Shown in pieces: positions 56,800-64,000 of a stretch of 64,000 bases of DNA (the first letter of the stretch is position 1; every line of letters begins with the position of its first letter). Under the pieces are notes generated by a model, which saw only the letters and a list, made by a program, of their open reading frames with translations, was not told where the DNA came from and searched no databases. The stretch is from positions 1 to 64,000 of the IMG/VR virus record IMGVR_UViG_3300042337_000070. The stretch is one strand, 5' to 3'. A program made the translations under genes and the position numbers. The DNA is from a virus.

Positions 56800-57602
56800 C
56801 CTGCTACATTCCATACTAAACACGGGTCTTTTCGGGAGTGTCCTCCGTGATATTCTTTCATCACATGCCACACTTTTGCGTCATAGGTAGGTGCAGAAGG
56901 GTATGGCGTCACATGTTCTTTCTTCACTGGCTTATCAAACTTGTAAGGCGAACGGTGATAGATTGCTCGCCCAATTTCTCTGGGTGTCATTGTATGACCT
57001 ACAGAGACGACATGAACCTCTGCATCAGGCCAGGCTAGCTGCAATGCTCTTGTGAGAGTGCCGCTTGATCCTACGGACCATACTTCTCGGGGAGAAATGG
57101 GTAGAGAACGAGCAACACGAATGAGACAAGCAATAGAAGTAGGATGTTCAACACCAATCGGCAAGAGGGATCTTGTGTCAGGTGATTCTGCAACATAGTC
57201 TTTTGCACGCTTTTGGGTAACAGGAAGCATTCCATTAGGTACCCAATGATAAGTTGCTCCAAGTTCAATGCCTCGTTGTTGGTATTCATGCAGTTTATCC
57301 ATTGATCTTTCTGCCATGAAGATCACGGCTTTTTTGTTATAGCGATTACAAATAAAGGGGAGAGAGATTTGTGCATATCCGGTAGCAGGTGATGATCCAT
57401 ACACCCACTCTTGTATGTTTGCATACTCAGGTGCATGACCAATCAGATAGTCACCTGCTCTTGCTTTAGACCCAACAGAAAGAAGGTCATCCCGAACAAC
57501 GTGATAACCTTCATGCTCTGTTATTACTGGTGGGGGATTGGGGTCAACCCAATTGCCGATAAGGCTTAGATAGTCTTCTGCTGTTTCATTGAATAATGTC
57601 AT
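56796..57602 (-). CDS. PLP-dependent enzyme-like protein (fold type II)
   Basis: ATG at 57602 overlaps the upstream stop as ATGA; a GTG two codons earlier is possible. 268 residues with a Lys in VGSKARAGDYL, the position of the PLP Schiff-base lysine in tryptophan-synthase-beta/ACC-deaminase relatives, and a phosphate-cup-like SVGSSGTLTRAL. PLP enzymes of this type occur in phage DNA hypermodification loci. Substrate unknown. Confidence 0.6.
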   Translation of the reverse strand: MTLFNETAEDYLSLIGNWVDPNPPPVITEHEGYHVVRDDLLSVGSKARAGDYLIGHAPEYANIQEWVYGSSPATGYAQISLPFICNRYNKKAVIFMAERSMDKLHEYQQRGIELGATYHWVPNGMLPVTQKRAKDYVAESPDTRSLLPIGVEHPTSIACLIRVARSLPISPREVWSVGSSGTLTRALQLAWPDAEVHVVSVGHTMTPREIGRAIYHRSPYKFDKPVKKEHVTPYPSAPTYDAKVWHVMKEYHGGHSRKDPCLVWNVAG

Positions 57603-57775
57603 TTCCACCGTTCTTTAATTTCATTAACACGATCAACCATAAAGGATTCTAGAATCTCACGGACGTTATCATATTTAGGATTCGTTTTAACGTTATGCAA
57701 ATCTAGAGTGTATGCTGTCAGGATAATCTGTTCATGTGAATAATGATGCGTCTTGTGTGGATTAGTTTTTTCCAT
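57599..57775 (-). CDS. 58-aa protein gene
   Basis: MEKTNPHKTHHYSHEQIILT..., GGAGAAAGCAGT before the ATG, stop overlapping the PLP-type gene start. Histidine-rich N-terminus. Function unknown. Confidence 0.65.
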   Translation of the reverse strand: MEKTNPHKTHHYSHEQIILTAYTLDLHNVKTNPKYDNVREILESFMVDRVNEIKERWK

Positions 57776-57872
57776 ACTGCTTTCTCCAGAGATAATTGTT
57801 AAGGTATACGACTACTCCCACAATACCATCAACAAATCTACTATTCCAAAACCAGTGGTTATATCTTGTCAT
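57762..57872 (-). CDS. 36-aa hydrophobic peptide gene
   Basis: MTRYNHWFWNSRFVDGIVGV... with an AGGAG six bases before the ATG, which begins two bases after the upstream stop. Aromatic and hydrophobic, likely membrane-associated. Confidence 0.5.
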   Translation of the reverse strand: MTRYNHWFWNSRFVDGIVGVVVYLNNYLWRKQYGKN

Positions 57873-57873
57873 G

Positions 57874-58137
57874 TTACACTCCTGCTAATGTTTTGCTAAT
57901 CATACCAACAAGGTATATCATAACAACAACAACCTGAACTGTGATGATTGACCACTTTCTCCACATAAGAGCAACGACCAACCATCCCAGATTACCGATT
58001 ATAGACACATACACATTTAGTGGATGCACATTCCATGCGGTTAGTGCTACACCTACTATCAATACTGTGGTAGATGCCCATTCAATATAAAATTCAACTT
58101 GCTTCGTCACTTTCGTTTCCCATCTGATATAAACCAT
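57874..58137 (-). CDS. Multi-pass small membrane protein
   Basis: 87 residues with three hydrophobic helices (TTVLIVGVALTAW; IIGNLGWLVVALMW; VQVVVVMIYLVGMI). Topology resembles a half-SWEET or PQ-loop protein, but no motif proves it. Confidence 0.65.
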   Translation of the reverse strand: MVYIRWETKVTKQVEFYIEWASTTVLIVGVALTAWNVHPLNVYVSIIGNLGWLVVALMWRKWSIITVQVVVVMIYLVGMISKTLAGV

Positions 58138-58181
58138 TCCAAAGAATGTCTAGGTTATAGACGAAGTAACCAAAAGGAGTA

Positions 58182-58475
58182 TTAAGTATTGTCATCATCA
58201 TTGTCCTCCATCATTTTTCTAAAGTCAAAGTTAGGATCGAGTCCAATATCTGATAGACGATCTAGCATGTTATTTATGTTGAAATCGATAATGGCTTCAC
58301 GAATCATGGAGTTGACTCTCTGACCACTTACCAGATCAAACTCTACCATAATCTCGCTGGTGCAAGCCAAACGCTCCATAATTCCTTTTGCGCTCGGTGC
58401 CCAAACAAAAGGAATCTCACCACTATCCATCATTCGCTCCGCTCTAGCCATTGCTCGGATGATTTCTCTATTCAT
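58182..58475 (-). CDS. Unknown 97-aa protein
   Basis: Helical (AMARAERMMDSGEIPFVWAP) with an acidic tail (MMEDNDDDNT). Under a sigma70 promoter overlapping the end of gp46. Confidence 0.65.
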   Translation of the reverse strand: MNREIIRAMARAERMMDSGEIPFVWAPSAKGIMERLACTSEIMVEFDLVSGQRVNSMIREAIIDFNINNMLDRLSDIGLDPNFDFRKMMEDNDDDNT

Positions 58476-58500
58476 TTGTTTTCTCCTATTAACGGTGACC

Positions 58501-58529
58501 AGTATAGAGCATCATTCATCTTTTGTCAA
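58501..58529 (-). promoter_or_regulatory. Sigma70-type promoter (TTGACA-17-TATACT)
   Basis: -35 at 58524-58529, -10 at 58501-58506. Confidence 0.82.
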
Positions 58530-60233
58530 GACAGAAAAGTTTTTTACCTTTTCAAACTTAAGGATTCTTTGAAAACGATCTAACATGGTATCCTTGTGAG
58601 AGATAACGAAGATATTGGTTCCTTTGTCTCCCATCTCCCACATAATTTTAATGAACTCGTCAATACCAGTTGTATCCATTGCTCTATCCAAGATTTCATC
58701 AAACACTAAGATGTTGACGTTTACCGAGTTTTTAAGTTTAGCAATCTGACGCCATGTTAGGAGAATCGCAAGGTCAATTCGCAGTTTCTCGCCTTCACTG
58801 AAATTGTGGTAACTAAACTCGTCTCTGTAACGTGACTTGATACTTTCCTCGAAAGATTCGTTGATATTGAAATTGACGAAGAAACCAAGTTTCGCCAGAT
58901 ACTTGTTAATGTGCTTGTTGATAATAGGAAGATACTGCTTGATGATCTTCGTTTTAATGCCACCGTCTTTAAGGAGTGTGCTGGCCAGGTCGATGTATTG
59001 ACGCTCATCTAAAAAGGTCTTCTTCTCTTCTTCGAGGGTGGAAAGATCATGTTCGACCTCGGAGAGTTGTCGTTCTGACTCTTGGATAGTTTTGTCTGAT
59101 GTTGCGAAGTTTTCAATCTGCTCCACAACTTGTGAAAGATTATGACGCAGATTGTTATAGGAAGACTTAGAAGACGAAACTTCCAACCGAAGTTTGTTGA
59201 TTTGGACGACGATTTTTTCAATGGCATCAATCTCTAATAAGACAGAATCAATTTGTTGTTCAACCTTATTTAGTCCTTCACTAAGTTCATGAATTTTAGC
59301 ATGACCATCATCAACCATGCTCTTAGCAAACTCTGGGTTGATTTCTTGACGACAGGTTGGACAATTACCACTTTCCGCAAAGAAGTCAATATCTTTAACA
59401 TGCTTGTCACGATTGGCTTCCATCTTAGCACGAAAACCTAGTAGTTTTGAATGCTTGGACTTTAGAGGTGACAAATCGATGTTCTGATCTAACACAGTTT
59501 CGAGAGCGGATTCATGTTGTAGAACGATGCTCTTTTGTGTGTTTAGTTGATCTAATAAAGATGCTTCCTTACTTTTCAATTCAGCCAACTTCTCTTCGCT
59601 ATTTGCTCTAAGAGAGGCAAGCGTTCTTTCAATGTAAGACTTATTGTCAACCTTACTAGAAAGTTGAACACGATTACGTTCCAAGTTCTCACGATTGACC
59701 TGTAGTTTGTTTTTTACAACAGTTGACATAGCAGTGAAGATTTGAATGTCCAACAAATCTTCAATCACAGATCGTCTATCGTTTGCAGATAGCTGCATGA
59801 ATGGAACAAACGATGCTGAACCAAGAATGACAACCTGCGTAAAAGATTTGTAGTTCATACGAAGAATGTTCTTCTCCAAATGCTCTTGATAATCTTTAGC
59901 CGCAGCATCTTGATTGATCATAACACCATCGATATAGATTTGAAAGACATTAGGCTTGACACCACGAATGACTTTATATCGATGGTTGTTAATGGTAAAC
60001 TCTATTTCGGTCACACAGTTCTTACCGTTAATTGAGTTAACTACGTTACCTTTGTTCACCTTACGAAATGGCTTACCAAAAAGCACAAAGCACAGGGCGT
60101 CAAGCACTGTTGACTTCCCTGCGCCGTTGTGACCCATAATCAACGTGTTCTTATGGGAGTCTAGTTCAATTTCAGTAAACACATTTCCAGATGATAGGAA
60201 GTTTTTATATCTTATCACATGGAATGTAATCAT
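58512..60233 (-). CDS. 46: Recombination endonuclease ATPase subunit (gp46, Rad50/SbcC)
   Basis: 573 residues: Walker A GHNGAGKST (34-42), long coiled-coil arms around the zinc hook NCPTCRQE, and the C-terminal signature FSEGEKLRID with Walker B NILVFDEILD. With gp47 it resects DNA ends for recombination-dependent replication. In T4 gp46 and gp47 are adjacent; here FtsH separates them. Confidence 0.94.
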   Translation of the reverse strand: MITFHVIRYKNFLSSGNVFTEIELDSHKNTLIMGHNGAGKSTVLDALCFVLFGKPFRKVNKGNVVNSINGKNCVTEIEFTINNHRYKVIRGVKPNVFQIYIDGVMINQDAAAKDYQEHLEKNILRMNYKSFTQVVILGSASFVPFMQLSANDRRSVIEDLLDIQIFTAMSTVVKNKLQVNRENLERNRVQLSSKVDNKSYIERTLASLRANSEEKLAELKSKEASLLDQLNTQKSIVLQHESALETVLDQNIDLSPLKSKHSKLLGFRAKMEANRDKHVKDIDFFAESGNCPTCRQEINPEFAKSMVDDGHAKIHELSEGLNKVEQQIDSVLLEIDAIEKIVVQINKLRLEVSSSKSSYNNLRHNLSQVVEQIENFATSDKTIQESERQLSEVEHDLSTLEEEKKTFLDERQYIDLASTLLKDGGIKTKIIKQYLPIINKHINKYLAKLGFFVNFNINESFEESIKSRYRDEFSYHNFSEGEKLRIDLAILLTWRQIAKLKNSVNVNILVFDEILDRAMDTTGIDEFIKIMWEMGDKGTNIFVISHKDTMLDRFQRILKFEKVKNFSVLTKDE

Positions 60234-60234
60234 A

Positions 60235-62022
60235 TCAATATTCTCTTGTTGGCTTCTTCCCTACTAATAGATCCTTGATTTCTTGACCTGTTAGAGTTTC
60301 ATATTCTAGCAGACCTTGTGCTAGTGTGTCAAGGTCTTTTCTCTTTTCGGTTAGAATCTTCTTTGCCATGGTATATCCTTCCTCGACGAGGCGCTTGATT
60401 TCCATATCGACAATCTTTTGTGTCTCTTCGGCAATCTTAGCAGAATGAAATACATCAGCATTTGGTTCTGTATAAGCCATACGTCCTAGAAGTGGTGAGA
60501 AACCTAGCTGAGTAACCATTGCTCTTGCGAGTTTAGTTGCTTGCTGAATATCTCCTGCGGCGCCAGATGTAACTCTATGTTCACCAAAAATGATTTCTTC
60601 TGCTACACGTCCACCCATAGCCATAGCAAGTTGAGCAATCATTTCTTCGTAAGACTGTGAGATTTGGTCACGATCTGGAATTGATTGAACCATACCCAAT
60701 GCTCGTCCACGTGGTATGATAGTTGCCTTATGAATTGGGATCGAGCCAGTCATGTTGATAGAAACGAGAGCATGACCACCTTCATGATATGCTGTCATCT
60801 TCTTTTCATCATCAGTCATAAGAAGCGTTCTGTGTTCGGCGCCCATCATGATCTTATCACGGGCATCTTCAAATTCTTGAAGTGTAACAATCCGCTTTGA
60901 ACGGCGAGCGGCAAGCAATGCTGCCTCATTAACAAGATTTGCTAGATCGGCGCCAGAAAAGCCAGGTGTTCCCTTTGCGACAGTTCTAATATCAACATCA
61001 GGTCCAATTGGAACTTTGCGTGTGTGAACTTTTAGAATCTTCTCACGACCAACAAAGTCTGGATTAGGAACTTGAACCTGTCTATCGAAACGACCTGGAC
61101 GAGTTAGGGCTTTATCTAGAACATCTACACGATTGGTAGCAGCAATGACGATAACACCTTCGTTATCATTGAATCCGTCCATTTCTACTAGCATTGCGTT
61201 TAGAGTTTGATCACGTTCGTCATTACCACCCATACCTGTAGCTCTTGATCGACCAACGGCGTCAATCTCATCAATGAAGACAATGCAAGGTGCATTCTTC
61301 TTTGCTTGATCAAACATATCTCTAACTCTAGATGCACCAACACCAACAAACATTTCTACGAAGTCTGATCCAGAAATACTAAAGAAAGGAACACCTGCTT
61401 CACCAGCAACTGCCCTAGCTAGAAGAGTTTTACCTGTGCCAGGAGGACCAACGAGCAATACACCCTTTGGAATTTTACCACCAAGACGTTCAAACTTTTG
61501 TGGATTTTGTAAAAACTCTACAACTTCCTGCAAGTCTTCTTTTGCTTGATCAACACCAGCAACATCTTCAAATGTCTTTAGTGTAGAAGACTCAGTAAGC
61601 AGTTTTGCTTTTGACTTACCCATACCCATCATTCCACCAGGACCACCGGCCGAACGGCGAGATAGCCACACCCATAGACCAAAGAATAGAAATACTGGTA
61701 GAAGATTAATAAGTAGATTTGTCCAGAATGATGCTTCTGTGTTATCAGCCTTAACAGTAATATTAACCTTGTGTTCTTCTAACTTAGGTAGAAGAGAAGA
61801 AAGGCCAGCAACGGTAGTTCTAAACTCTCTGTTGTCTGCGTTAAAGTGTCCTGTTAGCTGATTTCCTGCTACATAAACATCATGAACGTTGTTGCGTTCA
61901 ACCTGACCGAGAAAGTCGGAATAACTAATTTCATTTGTTAGTTTGTGTTCGCCTGGCATAGCCATCCAATACAGGGCTACGGCCACAGCGAAAAAGATTA
62001 TAATAGGTAACGTTTTCTTCAT
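60235..62022 (-). CDS. ftsH: FtsH ATP-dependent membrane protease
   Basis: 595 residues: N-terminal transmembrane helix ([16 protein letters not shown]), a periplasmic region, a second helix ([14 protein letters not shown]), AAA+ core with Walker A GPPGTGKT (192-199), Walker [15 protein letters not shown], and the zinc site HEGGH (413-417). All catalytic elements look intact. Shorter than bacterial FtsH only at the C-terminus. It sits between gp46 and gp47 with AAGGAT before its ATG. It could remove damaged membrane enzymes, such as pMMO, or host defence or regulator proteins. Confidence 0.95.
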   Translation of the reverse strand: MKKTLPIIIFFAVAVALYWMAMPGEHKLTNEISYSDFLGQVERNNVHDVYVAGNQLTGHFNADNREFRTTVAGLSSLLPKLEEHKVNITVKADNTEASFWTNLLINLLPVFLFFGLWVWLSRRSAGGPGGMMGMGKSKAKLLTESSTLKTFEDVAGVDQAKEDLQEVVEFLQNPQKFERLGGKIPKGVLLVGPPGTGKTLLARAVAGEAGVPFFSISGSDFVEMFVGVGASRVRDMFDQAKKNAPCIVFIDEIDAVGRSRATGMGGNDERDQTLNAMLVEMDGFNDNEGVIVIAATNRVDVLDKALTRPGRFDRQVQVPNPDFVGREKILKVHTRKVPIGPDVDIRTVAKGTPGFSGADLANLVNEAALLAARRSKRIVTLQEFEDARDKIMMGAEHRTLLMTDDEKKMTAYHEGGHALVSINMTGSIPIHKATIIPRGRALGMVQSIPDRDQISQSYEEMIAQLAMAMGGRVAEEIIFGEHRVTSGAAGDIQQATKLARAMVTQLGFSPLLGRMAYTEPNADVFHSAKIAEETQKIVDMEIKRLVEEGYTMAKKILTEKRKDLDTLAQGLLEYETLTGQEIKDLLVGKKPTREY

Positions 62023-62033
62023 AATACAGATCC

Positions 62034-63110
62034 TTATACTGTTTCAACTTGAAGGGCTTCATTATACACATCGATCATGAATTTTTTCATCTTAGCATTT
62101 TCTAATGGCAATGTCAACCCATCAATATACTTTTTAAGAATGGTAACGGTATCTTCCGCTTCATCAATTTCCGAATCTTCCTCATTGTCTATCATGATGG
62201 TCGGATCTTCGACTATCTGAATATCTAAAGGTCCTGTTTTGTAAATTGAATCGAAAAGAAGATCGAAAGCATAAGGGTTGCTTTTGTTTATGACAACAAT
62301 TTTTACATAGCAATTTTTATACTTACTGAAATCCGTTTGTTGAATCTTCTCTACAATGTTAGGGTTAGCAACATCATCATACTTTGCTATCTTAAACATT
62401 TTAGATGGATTCTGAATAAACTCTAGTCTTCTATTTTCAGTATCCAGGACACTAAACCCTCTAGGGTCTCCATAATCGTGCCAAGTATATTCACCAAGGG
62501 CGCCAATATAAGTGATATTACCAATTGTAGAACGATGGTGATAGTGGCCAGAATAAACAGCCTCAAAATTTTCAAAAAGTTTACGATCAAGTCCATGGTC
62601 TGATATCAATCCTCTATGCATTGTAAAACCGTTCAATTCAAGATGTCCCATGCAAATAGGTGCTTTAGGATTCTTGATTGCTTCATAGGCTTCCTGACGA
62701 TTAGAGTCAGTGATCCAAGGCATTAGTTGGATATCAAGCCCATCAATATTGATAAGAGTAGGTGTGCTATAAGTTCTAATGTGCTTATAACGCCCCACGA
62801 TAATCTCGTCTAGGGCGTTGACCTCGTGGGTGTCTTTATAATAAGAATCATGATTTCCTTGAATGATGTGAGTTTCAACACCTCGTCTCTCCAATGGTTC
62901 AAGGAAATCTTCCCGAAGTCGTTTGGCAGACATGAAGTTGATATACTTGCGGCGGTCATAGATATCACCAAGATGAATAACATTCTTGATATTGTTAGCA
63001 TCAATGTAATCAATGAACCATTGCCAACACTTCTTTTGATACTGCTGAAATGCAGGATTGTCATTCCTAACACCAGCATGTGTATCTGTAGGCATTGCGA
63101 TCAGCGCCAT
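62034..63110 (-). CDS. 47: Recombination nuclease subunit (gp47, Mre11/SbcD)
   Basis: 358 residues with metallophosphoesterase motifs [29 protein letters not shown] and SGHYHHR. Partner of gp46. Confidence 0.94.
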   Translation of the reverse strand: MALIAMPTDTHAGVRNDNPAFQQYQKKCWQWFIDYIDANNIKNVIHLGDIYDRRKYINFMSAKRLREDFLEPLERRGVETHIIQGNHDSYYKDTHEVNALDEIIVGRYKHIRTYSTPTLINIDGLDIQLMPWITDSNRQEAYEAIKNPKAPICMGHLELNGFTMHRGLISDHGLDRKLFENFEAVYSGHYHHRSTIGNITYIGALGEYTWHDYGDPRGFSVLDTENRRLEFIQNPSKMFKIAKYDDVANPNIVEKIQQTDFSKYKNCYVKIVVINKSNPYAFDLLFDSIYKTGPLDIQIVEDPTIMIDNEEDSEIDEAEDTVTILKKYIDGLTLPLENAKMKKFMIDVYNEALQVETV

Positions 63111-63148
63111 AACTTTTCCTTCATATCCATGTAAAGATTCATACTCAC

Positions 63149-63177
63149 AGTATATACTAGAAAAATGATCTCGTCAA
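63149..63177 (-). promoter_or_regulatory. Sigma70-type promoter (TTGACG-17-TATACT)
   Basis: -35 at 63172-63177, -10 at 63149-63154; drives gp47-ftsH-gp46. Confidence 0.75.
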
Positions 63178-63356
63178 TCTTTTTTGGTAGCCACTTTATA
63201 GGTTTCAAGTTCTGACTCTCTAAGCCATCCGAGACTAATCATCCTTCTCATGATCTTCTCTTTATCATTAGGATTAATAGGAACTGGCTCTACAACTTTA
63301 TCACAGAACCATTCTATATTTCTATCTACCTCAGCTACGAAATCATCAATGTCCAT
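63174..63356 (-). CDS. Unknown 60-aa protein
   Basis: MDIDDFVAEVDRNIEWFCDK..., acidic helix then a small helical tail. Starts on the stop of the upstream gene with GGAAAGG before the ATG. Function unknown. Confidence 0.65.
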   Translation of the reverse strand: MDIDDFVAEVDRNIEWFCDKVVEPVPINPNDKEKIMRRMISLGWLRESELETYKVATKKD

Positions 63357-63568
63357 TATCGTTTACCTTTTGGAAAGTGTAACCTTGGTGGAGCATCACC
63401 CATTTCTCTATCATAGTCGATAAGTGCTTCATCAATAACTTGCTTGATACTTGCTAGCCTCCTACGATAGTTACCACGAATATGAACTCTTTCTTGCTTG
63501 TTCTTCAATGTTTCAATCAATGTTTGAACCTGAAATGGTACCTCAAATTGATTCTGTTCCTTGCTCAT
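63356..63568 (-). CDS. Unknown 70-aa protein
   Basis: Start at 63568 (GGAG upstream) inside the end of gp55. Helical, with VQTLIETLKNKQERVHIRGN; a basic C-terminus (PPRLHFPKGKR). Adjacent to the late sigma factor, so it could act in transcription, but there is no direct evidence. Confidence 0.6.
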   Translation of the reverse strand: MSKEQNQFEVPFQVQTLIETLKNKQERVHIRGNYRRRLASIKQVIDEALIDYDREMGDAPPRLHFPKGKR

Positions 63569-64000
63569 CTTCATTCTCCACGAATTTTTCAAGTCCTTCT
63601 TTCGCCTGCTTACGCTTCTCTTTTTTAAGACGTTCTTTGTTCTCAAAGTTCTTAATGAACTCATTCAAGTTATCATACATAGTAGACGTAATCATATGAT
63701 TGTCGTCACCATCTACCATAAGAGAAGCATCAGCGGTATCTAGAACAGACTCTTGAAACTTTTTATACATTATATAGCGATTCTTTTCTTCCTTAGCAAT
63801 ACGTCTATGGAAAGCAAAGTTTGTGATTTGAGTGAAGTATGCAAAGGGATTCTGACTGATGGCAGGGTTGAAATTATCAAAGTAAAGAAAACAGTTTTCT
63901 AGTGCATCCGACTTCATTTCGTCGATGAAAGAATAATTCATGAAGCGAGGCTTACGAGCGAGGTTCTCGGTGATAAGCCAAATACACTTACCACAATACT
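63543..64000 (-). CDS. 55: Late-promoter sigma factor (gp55), N-terminus cut by window edge
   Basis: The frame is open past the internal ATG to the right edge: about 151 residues visible. WLITENLARKPRFMNYSF and then QNPFAYFTQITNFAFHRRI match the gp55 core (NPHAYITQ in T4), a sigma-region-2 relative, followed by a charged tail. With gp45 it directs RNA polymerase to TATAAATA-like promoters; matching boxes occur across the window. The true start lies beyond 64000. Confidence 0.88.
   Translation of the reverse strand, partial: YCGKCIWLITENLARKPRFMNYSFIDEMKSDALENCFLYFDNFNPAISQNPFAYFTQITNFAFHRRIAKEEKNRYIMYKKFQESVLDTADASLMVDGDDNHMITSTMYDNLNEFIKNFENKERLKKEKRKQAKEGLEKFVENEDEQGTESI

Overview
The window is part of a T4-like (large, contractile-tailed) phage genome. 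It holds the diverged T4 replication and recombination set: polymerase gp43, clamp gp45, clamp loader gp44/gp62, helicase gp41, UvsX, gp46/gp47, RegA and late sigma factor gp55. It also holds baseplate/tail-fibre genes, a lysis region and a very large tRNA cluster. Almost every gene lies on the minus strand; only the spanin pair at 19.2-19.9 kb is on plus. A complete particulate methane monooxygenase subunit C gene (pmoC) with its metal ligands intact points to a methanotroph host. The alphaproteobacterial (Methylocystis/Methylosinus-like) style of the protein and of several small exported proteins fits this, but that host call is inference.

Layout: 0-6.6 kb, small genes including a nucleoside deaminase, Dps, an M15 peptidase, AdoMet decarboxylase-like and RlpA-like proteins. 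6.6-11.5 kb, about 28 tRNAs covering all 20 amino acids, interleaved with tiny genes, one HAD phosphatase and several structured non-tRNA segments. 11.5-19.2 kb, gp41-UvsX-gp43 and small partners. 19.2-23.6 kb, spanins, a holin candidate, a solitary amber-suppressor-type tRNA (anticodon CTA), small exported and membrane proteins, and pmoC. 23.7-33.5 kb, an acyl-CoA dehydrogenase, a nucleotide-sugar/glycosyltransferase/methyltransferase cassette and a small heat-shock protein. 33.6-42.7 kb, a tailspike with a signal peptide, a 2083-residue repeat-rich tail fibre and a PAAR-like tip. 42.7-48.7 kb, dUTPase, RegA, gp62, a DUF262/HNH protein, gp44, gp45 and a dNMP kinase. 48.7-58.5 kb, a GT-A-like protein, a winged-helix regulator with a structured leader, a MoxR/CobS-like ATPase with a VWA/zincin partner, a DNA methyltransferase and a PLP-type enzyme. 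58.5-64 kb, gp46, FtsH, gp47 and gp55 (cut by the right edge).

Two promoter classes can be read on the minus strand. One is near-consensus sigma70 (TTGACA, about 17 bp, TATAAT), in front of replication, tRNA, sHSP and CobS/CobT-like genes; these are presumably early. The other is a CTAAATA/GATAAATA box resembling the T4 late element, in front of the holin, M15 peptidase, glycan cassette, PAAR/tail fibre, suppressor tRNA and pmoC; these are presumably late. This suggests pmoC is expressed late through gp55 and gp45.

The most notable items are pmoC, the suppressor tRNA, FtsH placed between gp46 and gp47, the acyl-CoA dehydrogenase, a roughly 340-nt structured region with a 22-bp perfect inverted repeat inside the tRNA cluster, atypical tRNAs, and a pseudoknot-capable leader before a small regulator.
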